From SAR202 cluster bacterium Casp-Chloro-G3 (lineage in GTDB: Bacteria > Chloroflexota > Dehalococcoidia > Lucifugimonadales > UBA3495), in NCBI GenBank assembly GCA_002816715.1, contig MUCJ01000051.1, positions 1 through 46,986 on the forward strand: DNA of 46,986 bases, in the 5' to 3' direction. The notes below the pieces were generated by a model, which searched no databases, was not told where the DNA came from, and worked only from the letters and a program-made list of their open reading frames with translations. Positions 17,785 to 25,936 of this stretch are shown piece after piece. The position numbers and the translations under genes are program-made. Position 1 is the stretch's first letter; the number at the start of each line of letters is the position of its first letter.

Positions 17785-18540
17785 CTAGGCGATCAATCCG
17801 CCGTCAATGGTCAGCACCTGCCCGGTGATGTAATCGCCGCCCTTGCCGCACAGGAAGGCCACCACTTCAGCCACTTCATCGCCGCTGCCAAACCGGCCCA
17901 GGGGGATGCGGGACAATATTTGCTGACGGGCTTCTTCGGTCATCTGCCCCACCATGCCGCCGGTGTCAATGAACCCCGGAGCGACGGCGTTGACGGTGAC
18001 ATTTCTCGATGCGACCTCGCGCGCCACCGCTTTGGTGAACCCGATCAAGCCGGCTTTGGCCGCCGCGTAATTTGCCTGGCCCGGATTGCCGCCAATGCCA
18101 ACCACCGAGGAAATGTTGATGACGCGGCCCTGACGCCGTTTGATTAATTGAGGCATGACAAACTTGGTACAGAGGAATGCGCTGCGCAGGTCAACATCCA
18201 GAACCTGATCCCAGTCTTCCAGGGTCATGCGCAGCAACAGGCGGTCGCGGGTGATACCCGCATTGTTGACCAGGATGTCGATTTGGCCCCAGCGTTCGGT
18301 TGCCTGTTTGACCACGGCCTGCGCCGAATCTTCCTGAGAGACGTCGCCCGCCACCGCGAAAGCCTCCCCACCAGAGGCGACTATATTCGCTACAACCTGC
18401 TCCGCAGCGTCCTGGTTGGTGTTGTAATTGACCCCAATTTTGACGCCCGACTTGGCTAACCGGCAGGCGATGGAGGCCCCAATCCCCCGGGAAGACCCGG
18501 TGACCAGGGCGACTTTTCCACTCAGGGCAACATCTGGCAT
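17785..18540 (-). CDS. fabG: 3-oxoacyl-[acyl-carrier-protein] reductase
   Basis: A 251-residue short-chain dehydrogenase that reduces 3-oxoacyl-ACP with NADPH in type II fatty-acid synthesis. Seen: the cofactor loop GSSRGIG near residue 16, the NNAG motif (residues ~90-93), catalytic Ser in ISSVVG, the YAAAK form of the YxxxK motif, and the C-terminal GQVLTIDGGL. Its ATG overlaps the plsX stop by one base (TGATG), so translation is coupled. Being in a cluster with plsX and two MaoC-like subunits makes FabG more likely than another SDR. No acpP or fabF follows in the window. Confidence 0.92.
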   Translation of the reverse strand: MPDVALSGKVALVTGSSRGIGASIACRLAKSGVKIGVNYNTNQDAAEQVVANIVASGGEAFAVAGDVSQEDSAQAVVKQATERWGQIDILVNNAGITRDRLLLRMTLEDWDQVLDVDLRSAFLCTKFVMPQLIKRRQGRVINISSVVGIGGNPGQANYAAAKAGLIGFTKAVAREVASRNVTVNAVAPGFIDTGGMVGQMTEEARQQILSRIPLGRFGSGDEVAEVVAFLCGKGGDYITGQVLTIDGGLIA

Positions 18541-19571
18541 CAGATTACCTTGAGCGCGCCAGACTGATACATTTCGGCCAACTCCTGGCGCATGCCGCCC
18601 ACCAGGTCCAGATCAACACAGCGCACCCCGGTATTGATCGCGCCGGCAATGCCGTCCGATTTGGAGGAACCGTGGCCCAATATCACCGTCCCGTTTACGC
18701 CAAAGAGCGGGCCGCCCATCTTCCTGGGCAGATTCATTTCGGTCCATAGCTCGGAGATTATTGTCCCGGCTCCCTGCTCGGATATCGCTCGACTCAAGTG
18801 CTGCTTGAGATACTCGCCCAAGACGCTGCCCAAGCCTTCGGTAAACTTCATCAAAATGTTGCCGACAAAACCGTCACACACCACCACGTCGGCTTTATCG
18901 GTAAAGAAGTCCATACCTTCCACGTTGCCGACAAAGTTCAGGTGGCTTTGCTGGAACAGGTGATAACTCTCCTGCACTTGACGGTTGCCCTTGGCTTCCT
19001 CGGCGCCCACGCTGAGCAGGCCGATCCGGGGGCTTTTGATGCCCAAGAACTTCTTGGCAAACCCGGCCCCCAAAGCGGCGAAACTCAACAGTAAAGCAGG
19101 ACGGCAATCGACGTTGCTGCCCATGTCCACCATAACTGTGCGGGGAGCCAGACCCAAGAAAGGCCCGCCAATGCACGGACGCTCTAAGCCTTCCATCAAA
19201 CCCAACACCATTACCGAACTGGCCATCGACGCGCCGGTGGACCCCATCGAGACCAGGACATCACCTTTACCAGCCTTCAACAATTTGGTACCAACCAGAA
19301 TCGATGCCTCCGGCTTATGACGTAAGCCGTGAATCGGATGCTCGTCATCGCCGATTTTACCGACTGAGGGAACGACGGTGATCGGTTTGCCCGCAATGTC
19401 ATAGCGCGCTAGCTCGGCTTCTATCGGCCCTTGATCTCCGACTAGAATGATCTCAATATCTCCAGCATCAAGGGCTTCGATGGCCCCTTTGACCGGTTCA
19501 TGAGGCCCATAGTCCCCGCCCATTGCGTCAACGACGACGCGCACGGGAGTTGAATTTCCGTTCTTCTGCAT
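18540..19571 (-). CDS. plsX: Phosphate acyltransferase PlsX
   Basis: A 343-residue enzyme that makes acyl-phosphate from acyl-ACP, feeding PlsY for phospholipid synthesis. Typical features: VVVDAMGGDYGPHEPVKGA at the N-terminus, HKPEASI, GSTGA, the MVDMGSNVDCRP active-site segment, and late GTVILGHGSSK. The length is normal. The start ATG has AAGGATA eight bases upstream. The downstream fabG overlaps by one base, and upstream are the two dehydratase subunits, giving a lipid-synthesis operon. Confidence 0.95.
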   Translation of the reverse strand: MQKNGNSTPVRVVVDAMGGDYGPHEPVKGAIEALDAGDIEIILVGDQGPIEAELARYDIAGKPITVVPSVGKIGDDEHPIHGLRHKPEASILVGTKLLKAGKGDVLVSMGSTGASMASSVMVLGLMEGLERPCIGGPFLGLAPRTVMVDMGSNVDCRPALLLSFAALGAGFAKKFLGIKSPRIGLLSVGAEEAKGNRQVQESYHLFQQSHLNFVGNVEGMDFFTDKADVVVCDGFVGNILMKFTEGLGSVLGEYLKQHLSRAISEQGAGTIISELWTEMNLPRKMGGPLFGVNGTVILGHGSSKSDGIAGAINTGVRCVDLDLVGGMRQELAEMYQSGALKVI

Positions 19572-19595
19572 GTTTGCTATCCTTGGCGACCGGCA

Positions 19596-20024
19596 CTAAC
19601 CGTGGGGATTATCAATATCCTTCTCAATTTCCACGGTAGCGGTGCCGCTGATAATTTCTTGCCGGTTGTCCTGGTTCCGCACGCCCACTGAGCAGGTTAT
19701 TCGTTGTCGCGTTTCATGTTGCTCTCGCTTGGTGACCTGACCCCATGTTTCCACACGATCTCCGACGTACGCCGCCCCTTTGAACCTTACTCTCAGGGAA
19801 CCGCTCTCCAGCCAGCAGCGGCCATAGGCCGACACCATCATTTCCGAAACGAAGGCCAGGGTAAGCATCCCGTGGGCGATGATCCCGCCGAACTGGGTGG
19901 TCTGGGCGAACCGGGCATCCAAATGCAGCGGGTTGTGGTCGCCGGAAGCGTCGGCATACTGGTTCAGTTGCTCCTGGGTGATGGTTCTCACCACCGATGA
20001 CAAATTTTTAACGTCGGTTGTCAT
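19596..20024 (-). CDS. MaoC-like hydratase, catalytic (HadB-like) subunit
   Basis: A 142-residue single hot-dog domain. The hydratase 2 motif is intact: YADASGDHNPLHLD with catalytic Asp and His, followed by GGIIAHGML. It resembles the catalytic subunit of mycobacterial 3-hydroxyacyl-ACP dehydratase (HadB) or PhaJ. It lies 21 bases after the non-catalytic hot-dog gene at 20046-20459 and just before plsX, so it probably supplies the dehydratase step of fatty-acid synthesis as a heterodimer. A stand-alone (R)-enoyl-CoA hydratase is an alternative. Confidence 0.85.
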   Translation of the reverse strand: MTTDVKNLSSVVRTITQEQLNQYADASGDHNPLHLDARFAQTTQFGGIIAHGMLTLAFVSEMMVSAYGRCWLESGSLRVRFKGAAYVGDRVETWGQVTKREQHETRQRITCSVGVRNQDNRQEIISGTATVEIEKDIDNPHG

Positions 20025-20045
20025 GTTGACCTGAGCATCTCAAAG

Positions 20046-20459
20046 TTAGGCAACGCCGCTCACCGGCACCAACACAGTGGTCTTGCCGGTCTGCACCGGT
20101 GCTCCAGCGGAGTCGGTCAGTACATAGCTGACGGTGGTGAACTCCAAACCGCCACGCTGCCGGGGGCGTTCCAATTGGGCAGTCCCGGTTATTTGCTCAC
20201 CAAACGCCACCGAGCGTACTGTCGCCACTTCCTGAAGGCTGTGAATTGCGCCGGGAGCCAGGGCCAACTTGTCCAGCAATGCCCCCAAAGCATAAGCTGA
20301 TAATGCCAGCGGAGGCACCAGATGGAGGTCGAAATAGACCTGTTGGGAATCCCCCACCGCTGTCAGGTATTGGCCGACTGTTTCTTTGTTGAGCGTCCAA
20401 CAACCCAGTTTTATTTCCGACTCCAGAGATGTGGTTCCGGTGGTTCCGGTGGTTCCCAT
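20046..20459 (-). CDS. MaoC N-terminal-type hot-dog protein, non-catalytic (HadA/C-like) subunit
   Basis: A 137-residue protein of the MaoC-dehydratase N-terminal type. The region YLTAVGDSQQVYFDLHLVPP lines up with the substrate-binding helix of HadA/HadC but lacks the Asp...His pair, so it should be the partner that widens the acyl pocket of the downstream catalytic subunit. The N-terminus is odd: MGTTGTTGTT, encoded by three tandem 9-bp units (GGAACCACC). The ATG has GAGGAG five bases upstream. It is the first gene of the plsX-fabG cluster and starts about 45 bases after a good promoter. Confidence 0.75.
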   Translation of the reverse strand: MGTTGTTGTTSLESEIKLGCWTLNKETVGQYLTAVGDSQQVYFDLHLVPPLALSAYALGALLDKLALAPGAIHSLQEVATVRSVAFGEQITGTAQLERPRQRGGLEFTTVSYVLTDSAGAPVQTGKTTVLVPVSGVA

Positions 20460-20509
20460 CGATGCTCCTCGGTTCGCTCTAGTGACTTGAGGCCGACCCG
20501 GTGCGCTCG

Positions 20510-20538
20510 ATTATACTGACCGGGAGTCTAACCAGCAA
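20510..20538 (-). promoter_or_regulatory. Promoter of the dehydratase-plsX-fabG operon
   Basis: On the reverse strand TTGCTG (20538-20533) and a perfect TATAAT (20515-20510) are spaced by 17 bases. Transcription should start near 20503, leaving a leader of about 45 bases before the first ATG. Confidence 0.6.
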
Positions 20539-20728
20539 TATTATGGAAAGCGGAGAAAGGCCAGTTTGCCAGCGGTTTTGGATGTAGATCGCCAGGCATG
20601 GTTCAAAGTGCCTAAACAAAAGGGAGAAATATTATTCGTGATGCCACAGTCACCGTATTATCACCCCACCTCTAACCTAAACCATTCCGAAATTTGGGAA
20701 GAAGGAACGCCCATTGAATTACCCCCGT

Positions 20729-20815
20729 CGCTCCGGCGAAAGCCGGAGCCCAGAGACGGCCATGGTTGATGGCGAGACGCCACAGGATTCCGGCTTGCGC
20801 CGGAATGACGCTGCT
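20729..20815. repeat. Dispersed palindromic repeat, composite copy
   Basis: Two hairpin units face each other: GCTCCGGCGAAAGCCGGAGC near 20735-20754 and ATTCCGGCTTGCGCCGGAAT near 20789-20808, with about 35 bases between. The second unit is the same as that in the repeat at 33421-33540. These lie in the otherwise empty 390-base gap (20460-20849) downstream of lhgO; apart from the promoter on its right I see nothing else there. Confidence 0.7.
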
Positions 20816-20849
20816 CTGGACTTCAGTGGATTCATGTACGAAGTTGAAC

Positions 20850-22067
20850 CTATGCAGAAATCCCAAAGGACTCGACGGCCAGATCAACCAGGTGTTCGCC
20901 GATGGCCAGCGATGAGGTGGCTCCGGGTGACGGAGCGTTCAGGACATGCACAGCATTGCGTCCGCGCAGAATGCTGAAGTCGTCCAGTAGGGCGCCGTCC
21001 CGGGCGACTGCTTGGGCACGGACACCGGCGCCGCCGGAGGCCAGGTCTTCAGCGCGAATCTCCGGTATCAGCTTTTGCAAGTCGTTCACGAAGACGCTCT
21101 TGCTATAAGACCGGCGCATTTCCGAAACGCCGGTCTTCCAGTGCTTCATCGACATCTTCCAGAATCCCGGGAACGTGACTGCCCCCAATGTCTCGCCAAG
21201 ATTGAAGCTGCTCTTGGTGTACCCCTCTCTGGCCCAGGCCAGCACCGCGTTGGGGCCAGCCTCCACGCCGCCGTGGATGTTGCGAGTGTAATGGACGCCC
21301 AAGAAAGGAAATCTGGGGTCGGGCACCGGGTAGATTAGGCCCTTGACCAGATGGCGGCTTTCCGGGCGAAGCGTGTAATACTCGCCACGAAAAGGAATGA
21401 TTTGAACGTCGGTCTTTTCGCCGGTCATCTGGGCGACCCGGTCGGCGTATAGACCAGCGCAGTTGATGATATTCTTGGTGGTTAGCGTTCCTTTGCTGGT
21501 CTCCACTGCCAATGAATTGCTTGACGACGCCACGCTCTGCACCGCCGCGCCGGTGAAAATCTCACCGCCAGTCTCTTGAAAGCGACCGGCGTACGCATGC
21601 GCGACTTTAATATAGTCGACAATTCCGGTGTTGGGCGCCCACAACGCTTTGACCCCAACGGTGTGCGGTTCAATCTCCTTGAGCCGCTCCGGCCCGACTA
21701 ACTCCAGGCCCGCGACGCCATTCGCTACGCCACGCTCAAAAAGGTTTTGCAGCCGACCCAATTCCGACTCGTGGGTGGCGACAATGGCCTTGCCGCACCT
21801 TTCGTACTCAATCTCGTTTTCGTCGCAAAACTGAACCAGCTTTTGTACCCCAGCCACGCAGAACCGCGACTTCCAGGAGCCAGGCCGGTAATAGATACCA
21901 GAGTGAATTACGCCGCTGTTGTGACCGGTCTGGTGGGTCGCCAGAGTTTCCTCTTTTTCAACCACCGCAATCTTCTGAGCAGGATACCGTTGGCCAAGTT
22001 GCATCGCCGTGGACAGGCCAAGAATGCCCCCTCCAATTATGACTACGTCGTATTCCCTGGACTCCAT
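20850..22067 (-). CDS. lhgO: L-2-hydroxyglutarate oxidase (FAD)
   Basis: A 405-residue FAD oxidoreductase of the DAO superfamily. The dinucleotide motif is VVIIGGGILGLSTA. HQTGHNSGVIHSGIYYRPGSWK is the LhgO signature, and the FRGEYYTLRPE plus FLGVHYTRNIHGGVEAGPNA segments are also typical. It oxidises L-2-hydroxyglutarate to 2-oxoglutarate, passing electrons to the quinone pool in E. coli. The C-terminal GATSSLAIGEH closes the FAD site. ATG 22067 is preferred to GTG 22073 because AGAGG lies about five bases before it. The gene is isolated, divergent from the CNNM gene, and the dispersed repeat lies behind its stop. Confidence 0.92.
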   Translation of the reverse strand: MESREYDVVIIGGGILGLSTAMQLGQRYPAQKIAVVEKEETLATHQTGHNSGVIHSGIYYRPGSWKSRFCVAGVQKLVQFCDENEIEYERCGKAIVATHESELGRLQNLFERGVANGVAGLELVGPERLKEIEPHTVGVKALWAPNTGIVDYIKVAHAYAGRFQETGGEIFTGAAVQSVASSSNSLAVETSKGTLTTKNIINCAGLYADRVAQMTGEKTDVQIIPFRGEYYTLRPESRHLVKGLIYPVPDPRFPFLGVHYTRNIHGGVEAGPNAVLAWAREGYTKSSFNLGETLGAVTFPGFWKMSMKHWKTGVSEMRRSYSKSVFVNDLQKLIPEIRAEDLASGGAGVRAQAVARDGALLDDFSILRGRNAVHVLNAPSPGATSSLAIGEHLVDLAVESFGISA

Positions 22068-22177
22068 ATTCACCTCTGGCTGAAACCGGATCTAAAGCGC
22101 CGTCGAATCACTAAAGTTGCCCCGGTAGCTGTTCCAGCAATCTTCGCCGCGCATTTGTACCAGACGTAATGTTAACA

Positions 22178-22194
22178 TTGAGTGAACGTTGAGT
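22178..22194 (+). repeat. Direct repeat TTGAGT x2 with 11-bp period
   Basis: TTGAGT at 22178-22183 and 22189-22194 are one helical turn apart in the divergent lhgO/CNNM promoter region. It could be a protein-binding site; nothing further supports this. Confidence 0.3.
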
Positions 22195-22255
22195 AAATCT
22201 GAGCACAGCAGAGACATTGCCCCAGAGCGATTGCGGGTATTTTAAGGGAGGTTAA

Positions 22256-23536
22256 ATGGAATCGGGAGATTTATGGATGTTGGCTCTCTTGGCAGTATGC
22301 ATCATACTGTCCGCCTTCTTTTCCTCGTCTGAAACCGCGTTTATCGCCTTGTCCCGGGCGCGTCTGCTCCATTTGGTACACACCGGCCACCCCCGAGCCA
22401 ATCTTGTGTCCCGATTATCCCGACAGCCGGAAAGGCTCCTGGCCACGGTGCTATTGAGCAACAATCTGGTAAATACCGGGGCGGCAGCGTTGGGCACCGC
22501 TATTGCCATCGATTTAATTGATGATTCGACAATAGCGCTGCTGGTCTCTACCTTTGGGGTCACCGCCTTGCTGTTGGTGTTCAGTGAGACTCTGCCCAAG
22601 TCGGTAGCCTGGAAGCGGGCTGAGCTAGTCGCCTTCACCTTTGCCCGGCCGCTGGCTTTGGTGCAGTGGATACTATTCCCGGCGATTCAGGTGCTCCATT
22701 TGATGACTGTGTTGTTCACCAGAATGGTTGGCATATCCGATCCGGTCAGCAGAAACCGTGAGCAGGAGATTCGCACCATGATCCGGGCGGGAGTCCTAAC
22801 CGGTGAGGTTGAAGCCACCGAGGCCGAGCTTTTGGAAAAAGTATTCCATTTTGGGGATCAGCGGATGATGGCAATAATGACTCCCCGACCGGATATAGTT
22901 TGGGTGCAGCTGGGGACTACGCTAAGCGGGTTCTTGAGCATCTACCGGGAGAATCGCCATAGTAGATTTCCGGTATACGAAGGCACAACCGAAAACATCG
23001 TCGGCGTTCTGTCGGTTAAAGATTTGTTGCTTGGCATCGCAGAAGGCAAGTTCAAATCCGACGATGATGTTGTCACCGACCACATTCGTCCGGTCCTGTT
23101 TGTCCCGGAAACGAAACTAGTCAGGGACACCTTTGCTGAAATGCAGCGGGATAATCAGGGCTTGGTTCTTACGGTCGATGAATTTGGCGGCATTGCTGGT
23201 CTGGCCAGTCTGGAACAATTGCTGGAAGTCATTGTTGGTGACTTGGACGAAGACCGGCTGGTACCGGAAGAGTTATACACTGAGGTGAGTGAGAATGTTT
23301 ATCGAGTAGATGCCGGTGCTGGAATCTCGGAAATCAACGGTGACCTCAATCTAGATTTGCCCGAGGGTCAATATAGAACAGTAGCTGGTTTTATTCTGGA
23401 ACGCTTGGGACGGGTGCCCGTAGAGGGGGATTCAGTAGAATTTGAAGGCTTGACCTTGACTGTGCAGTCGATGGATGGCGTCAGGATTGAAGAAGTGGAC
23501 ATAGCAAGAAGAACCAATAACGGCCAGCCAACCTGA
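22256..23536 (+). CDS. CNNM/CBS-pair membrane protein (HlyC/CorC family)
   Basis: A 426-residue protein. Residues ~1-190 are the CNNM transmembrane domain with the FFSSSETAFIALSRARL signature (the conserved SETA) and the LLSNNLVNTGAAALGTA helix. Residues ~205-330 hold two CBS domains (TPRPDIVWV..., VKDLL, FVPETKLVRDTF, LTVDEFGGIAGL). Residues ~340-420 form the CorC/HlyC C-terminal domain. Relatives act in magnesium or sodium-linked cation efflux and Mg homeostasis. The old name haemolysin is misleading. The ATG has AAGGGAGG upstream. Monocistronic. Confidence 0.92.
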   Translation: MESGDLWMLALLAVCIILSAFFSSSETAFIALSRARLLHLVHTGHPRANLVSRLSRQPERLLATVLLSNNLVNTGAAALGTAIAIDLIDDSTIALLVSTFGVTALLLVFSETLPKSVAWKRAELVAFTFARPLALVQWILFPAIQVLHLMTVLFTRMVGISDPVSRNREQEIRTMIRAGVLTGEVEATEAELLEKVFHFGDQRMMAIMTPRPDIVWVQLGTTLSGFLSIYRENRHSRFPVYEGTTENIVGVLSVKDLLLGIAEGKFKSDDDVVTDHIRPVLFVPETKLVRDTFAEMQRDNQGLVLTVDEFGGIAGLASLEQLLEVIVGDLDEDRLVPEELYTEVSENVYRVDAGAGISEINGDLNLDLPEGQYRTVAGFILERLGRVPVEGDSVEFEGLTLTVQSMDGVRIEEVDIARRTNNGQPT

Positions 23537-23597
23537 GCATTTTAACCAGTCAGGTTCACTTAACGAAACATGGCGGGAAACCGTAGCGATATGATTC

Positions 23598-23626
23598 TTG
23601 ACCCATTGTGGGCACTATGTTTTACT
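23598..23626 (+). promoter_or_regulatory. Putative promoter of the luciferase-like monooxygenase gene
   Basis: TTGACC (23598-23603) and TTTACT (23621-23626) are separated by 17 bases, 111 bases ahead of the ATG at 23737. Confidence 0.4.
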
Positions 23627-23736
23627 GTAGCGGTTACCCAGCCAATCTATCCCAGCGAACTATCCCACTGAATATCGGACAGAGCAACTTTGCTGTTGCT
23701 CTGACTCGGTCCCAGGACAGGCAACAGGAGGAAACG

Positions 23737-24786
23737 ATGCAGTTTGGCATGTTTATGGAGTTTGGTATGCGCCAGGGCGGTACCCATGCCGAGGCTTTTC
23801 GTGAAGGCTTTGAGCTGGTGGACGCCGCTGAAGAATGGGGTCTGGACGGAGCGTGGCTGGCCGAACTGCATTTCAATCCAGGTCGGTCAGTGTTGGCGTC
23901 ACCAATAACCATCGCCAGTTCCATCGCCACCCGCACTAAACGGATGAGGGTTGGCATGGCGGTGTATGTCCTGCCTCTGAACAATCCTCTGCGCATTGCC
24001 GAGGAAGTCTGCACCGTGGACCAGATCAGCGAAGGCCGCCTTGAGTTGGGCATCGGGCGCAGCGGCTTCCCGGGGGCCTACGACAGGTACGGTATTTCCT
24101 ATAATGACAGCCGCCAGCGGTTCAAGGAAACCCTGGAAGTTCTGGAAAAGGTCTGGGAGGGAGAACCGTTTAGTTACCAGGGCGAGATGTACAACTTTGA
24201 GAACGTATTGGTCACCCCTGAGCCATATCAAAAGCCACATCCGCCAATACGCATTGCCGCCACCACAGCTGAGACCTTCCCTTACATGGGCCAGCAGGGA
24301 CGCCCCATATTTGTTGGCTTGCGCGGGATGAATATTCCTGAACTCAGCGTCTGTATTAAAGAGTACCGCAAGGCCTGGGAAGAAGCGGGCCATCCGGGCG
24401 GCGGAGATGTTTCGCTACGGATGCCGGTGTACGCTGGCGCCACTGAACAGAAAGGCATTGACGAGCCCTTCGACAGTATCAGCGCCTATTTTGGGCGCAT
24501 GGGAACCCTGTACCGGGAGTCGGCGGGCCGTGCCGGAATTGACGCCACCGAACTGCGTAATGATCGAGCGGAACGTTTGGCCGCTCTATCCTACGATCAA
24601 GTTCTCGAAACCAAGGTGGCCTTTGGCAGCGCTGAAGGCCTGGTTGATCGCTTCCATCAAATGGAAGAGGAACTGGGCATTAACAGCGTCGTTGCCGAGC
24701 TAAACGCTGGCGGCTTGATACCCGCCGATAAAGTGCAACAGAGTCTGAAAATCCTAACCCATAAGGTGATGCCGGCGTTCAAGTAA
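23737..24786 (+). CDS. LLM-class flavin-dependent oxidoreductase
   Basis: A 349-residue bacterial-luciferase-like monooxygenase (TIM barrel, FMN or F420). Typical features: MQFGMFMEFG at strand 1, WLAELHFNPGRSVLASP with the conserved His, GMAVYVLPLNNPLRIAEE, EGRLELGIGRSGFPGAYDRYGI, the catalytic region around FKETLEVLEKVWEGEPFSYQGEMYNF, and PHPPIRIAATT. The ATG at 23737 has an AGGAGG site; an upstream extension to 23608 would overlap the predicted promoter and has no homology. The substrate is unknown, possibly a small organic compound degraded with the neighbouring dehydrogenases. Confidence 0.9.
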   Translation: MQFGMFMEFGMRQGGTHAEAFREGFELVDAAEEWGLDGAWLAELHFNPGRSVLASPITIASSIATRTKRMRVGMAVYVLPLNNPLRIAEEVCTVDQISEGRLELGIGRSGFPGAYDRYGISYNDSRQRFKETLEVLEKVWEGEPFSYQGEMYNFENVLVTPEPYQKPHPPIRIAATTAETFPYMGQQGRPIFVGLRGMNIPELSVCIKEYRKAWEEAGHPGGGDVSLRMPVYAGATEQKGIDEPFDSISAYFGRMGTLYRESAGRAGIDATELRNDRAERLAALSYDQVLETKVAFGSAEGLVDRFHQMEEELGINSVVAELNAGGLIPADKVQQSLKILTHKVMPAFK

Positions 24787-24887
24787 GCTTTCCCGTTTCT
24801 TCCTGACAAAAATAGCCGTCCATCTCACTCTTGAGCGGTCGGCATAAACCAGGCATTGGCAGATCAACGACTTAAGGAGTTAGCTCT

Positions 24888-25877
24888 TTGAATATTTCGA
24901 TTCTGGACGATTACCAGGGCGTCGCACCTCAAATGGCCGAATGGTCCGAATTACCGGCGGACGCAGAACTACAGATTTTTCTGGATCACCTGGCCGACGA
25001 GGACGCTCTGGTGGAACGGCTGAAAGATTCCCATATCGTCATGGGAATGCGAGAGCGCACTGCCTTTCCCCGCTCGGTGCTGGAGCGGTTGCCGGAACTG
25101 CGCCTGCTGATTACCGCTGGCCGAAGAAACGCGTCGTTCGACGTGGAGGCCGCCACCGAGCTAGGCATCGTAGTCTGCGGCACCGACGGCGAAGGTGAAG
25201 GCCCCACTGAGCTAACCTGGGGGCTGATTATTGGGATGCTGCGCAGAATCCCTCAGGAAGACCAGCAGACCCGGAAGGGCAGTTGGGGCACGACCGTGGG
25301 CGTGGGGCTTAAAGGTAAAACTTTGGGATTGCTGGGCCTGGGACACATCGGATCACGGGTCGCTCGAGTGGCCAATGCCTTCGACATGAACGTAATCGCC
25401 TGGAGCCAGAACCTGACCGCCGAACGGGCCGCCGAGTGTCATGCCACCCTGGTCGATAAAGACACTCTGTTTACCGATTCGGACATCGTTTCGGTTCATG
25501 TGCGCCTCAGCGAGCGCACCAAGGGTTTGGTCGGAGCCAGGGAATTGGAACTGATGAAGCGCGATTCCTACATCGTCAACATTTCCCGCGGGCCGATTAT
25601 TGATGAGCCAGCACTGCTCAATGCGCTGCGTCGGCATACCATCGCCGGAGCCGCGCTGGACACCTTCGATATCGAGCCAATGCCAGCGGGCCACCCGTTT
25701 TTGAGCCTCTCCAACACGTTGCTCACGCCGCACATTGGTTACGTCACTGAAGAGGGTTACAAGTCCTTTTATGGCGGAGTGGTAGAGGACATCCGGGCCT
25801 ACGCTAGCGGAGAACCAATCCGAGTGATTAACCCGGAGGTGCTGGAGTCCTCCCAATTGAGAAAACCCATCGGGTAG
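24888..25877 (+). CDS. D-2-hydroxyacid dehydrogenase family protein
   Basis: A 329-residue NAD-dependent dehydrogenase of the D-isomer 2-hydroxyacid family. The Rossmann motif GLLGLGHIGSRVA is near residue 145. The catalytic Arg is in SVHVRLSERTKGL, with Glu following in the usual place, and the catalytic His is in LTPHIGYVTEEG. ISRGPIIDEPALL is the family signature. The start is TTG with an AAGGAG ribosome site eight bases upstream, and MNISILDDYQG fits the family N-terminus. It lies about 100 bases after the LLM gene and 60 before the MDR gene, so the three may form one operon. The substrate is unresolved (phosphoglycerate, glyoxylate or other). Confidence 0.9.
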   Translation: MNISILDDYQGVAPQMAEWSELPADAELQIFLDHLADEDALVERLKDSHIVMGMRERTAFPRSVLERLPELRLLITAGRRNASFDVEAATELGIVVCGTDGEGEGPTELTWGLIIGMLRRIPQEDQQTRKGSWGTTVGVGLKGKTLGLLGLGHIGSRVARVANAFDMNVIAWSQNLTAERAAECHATLVDKDTLFTDSDIVSVHVRLSERTKGLVGARELELMKRDSYIVNISRGPIIDEPALLNALRRHTIAGAALDTFDIEPMPAGHPFLSLSNTLLTPHIGYVTEEGYKSFYGGVVEDIRAYASGEPIRVINPEVLESSQLRKPIG

Positions 25878-25936
25878 CGACGAGATTAATTTTATTCACG
25901 GACATACGCTGATCAGGAGCATTACAGGAGCATTGA

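Noticed and set aside
20460-20849. CRISPR-like array from the repeated palindromes
   Set aside because: Only two facing units are present with no regular spacers and no cas genes nearby.
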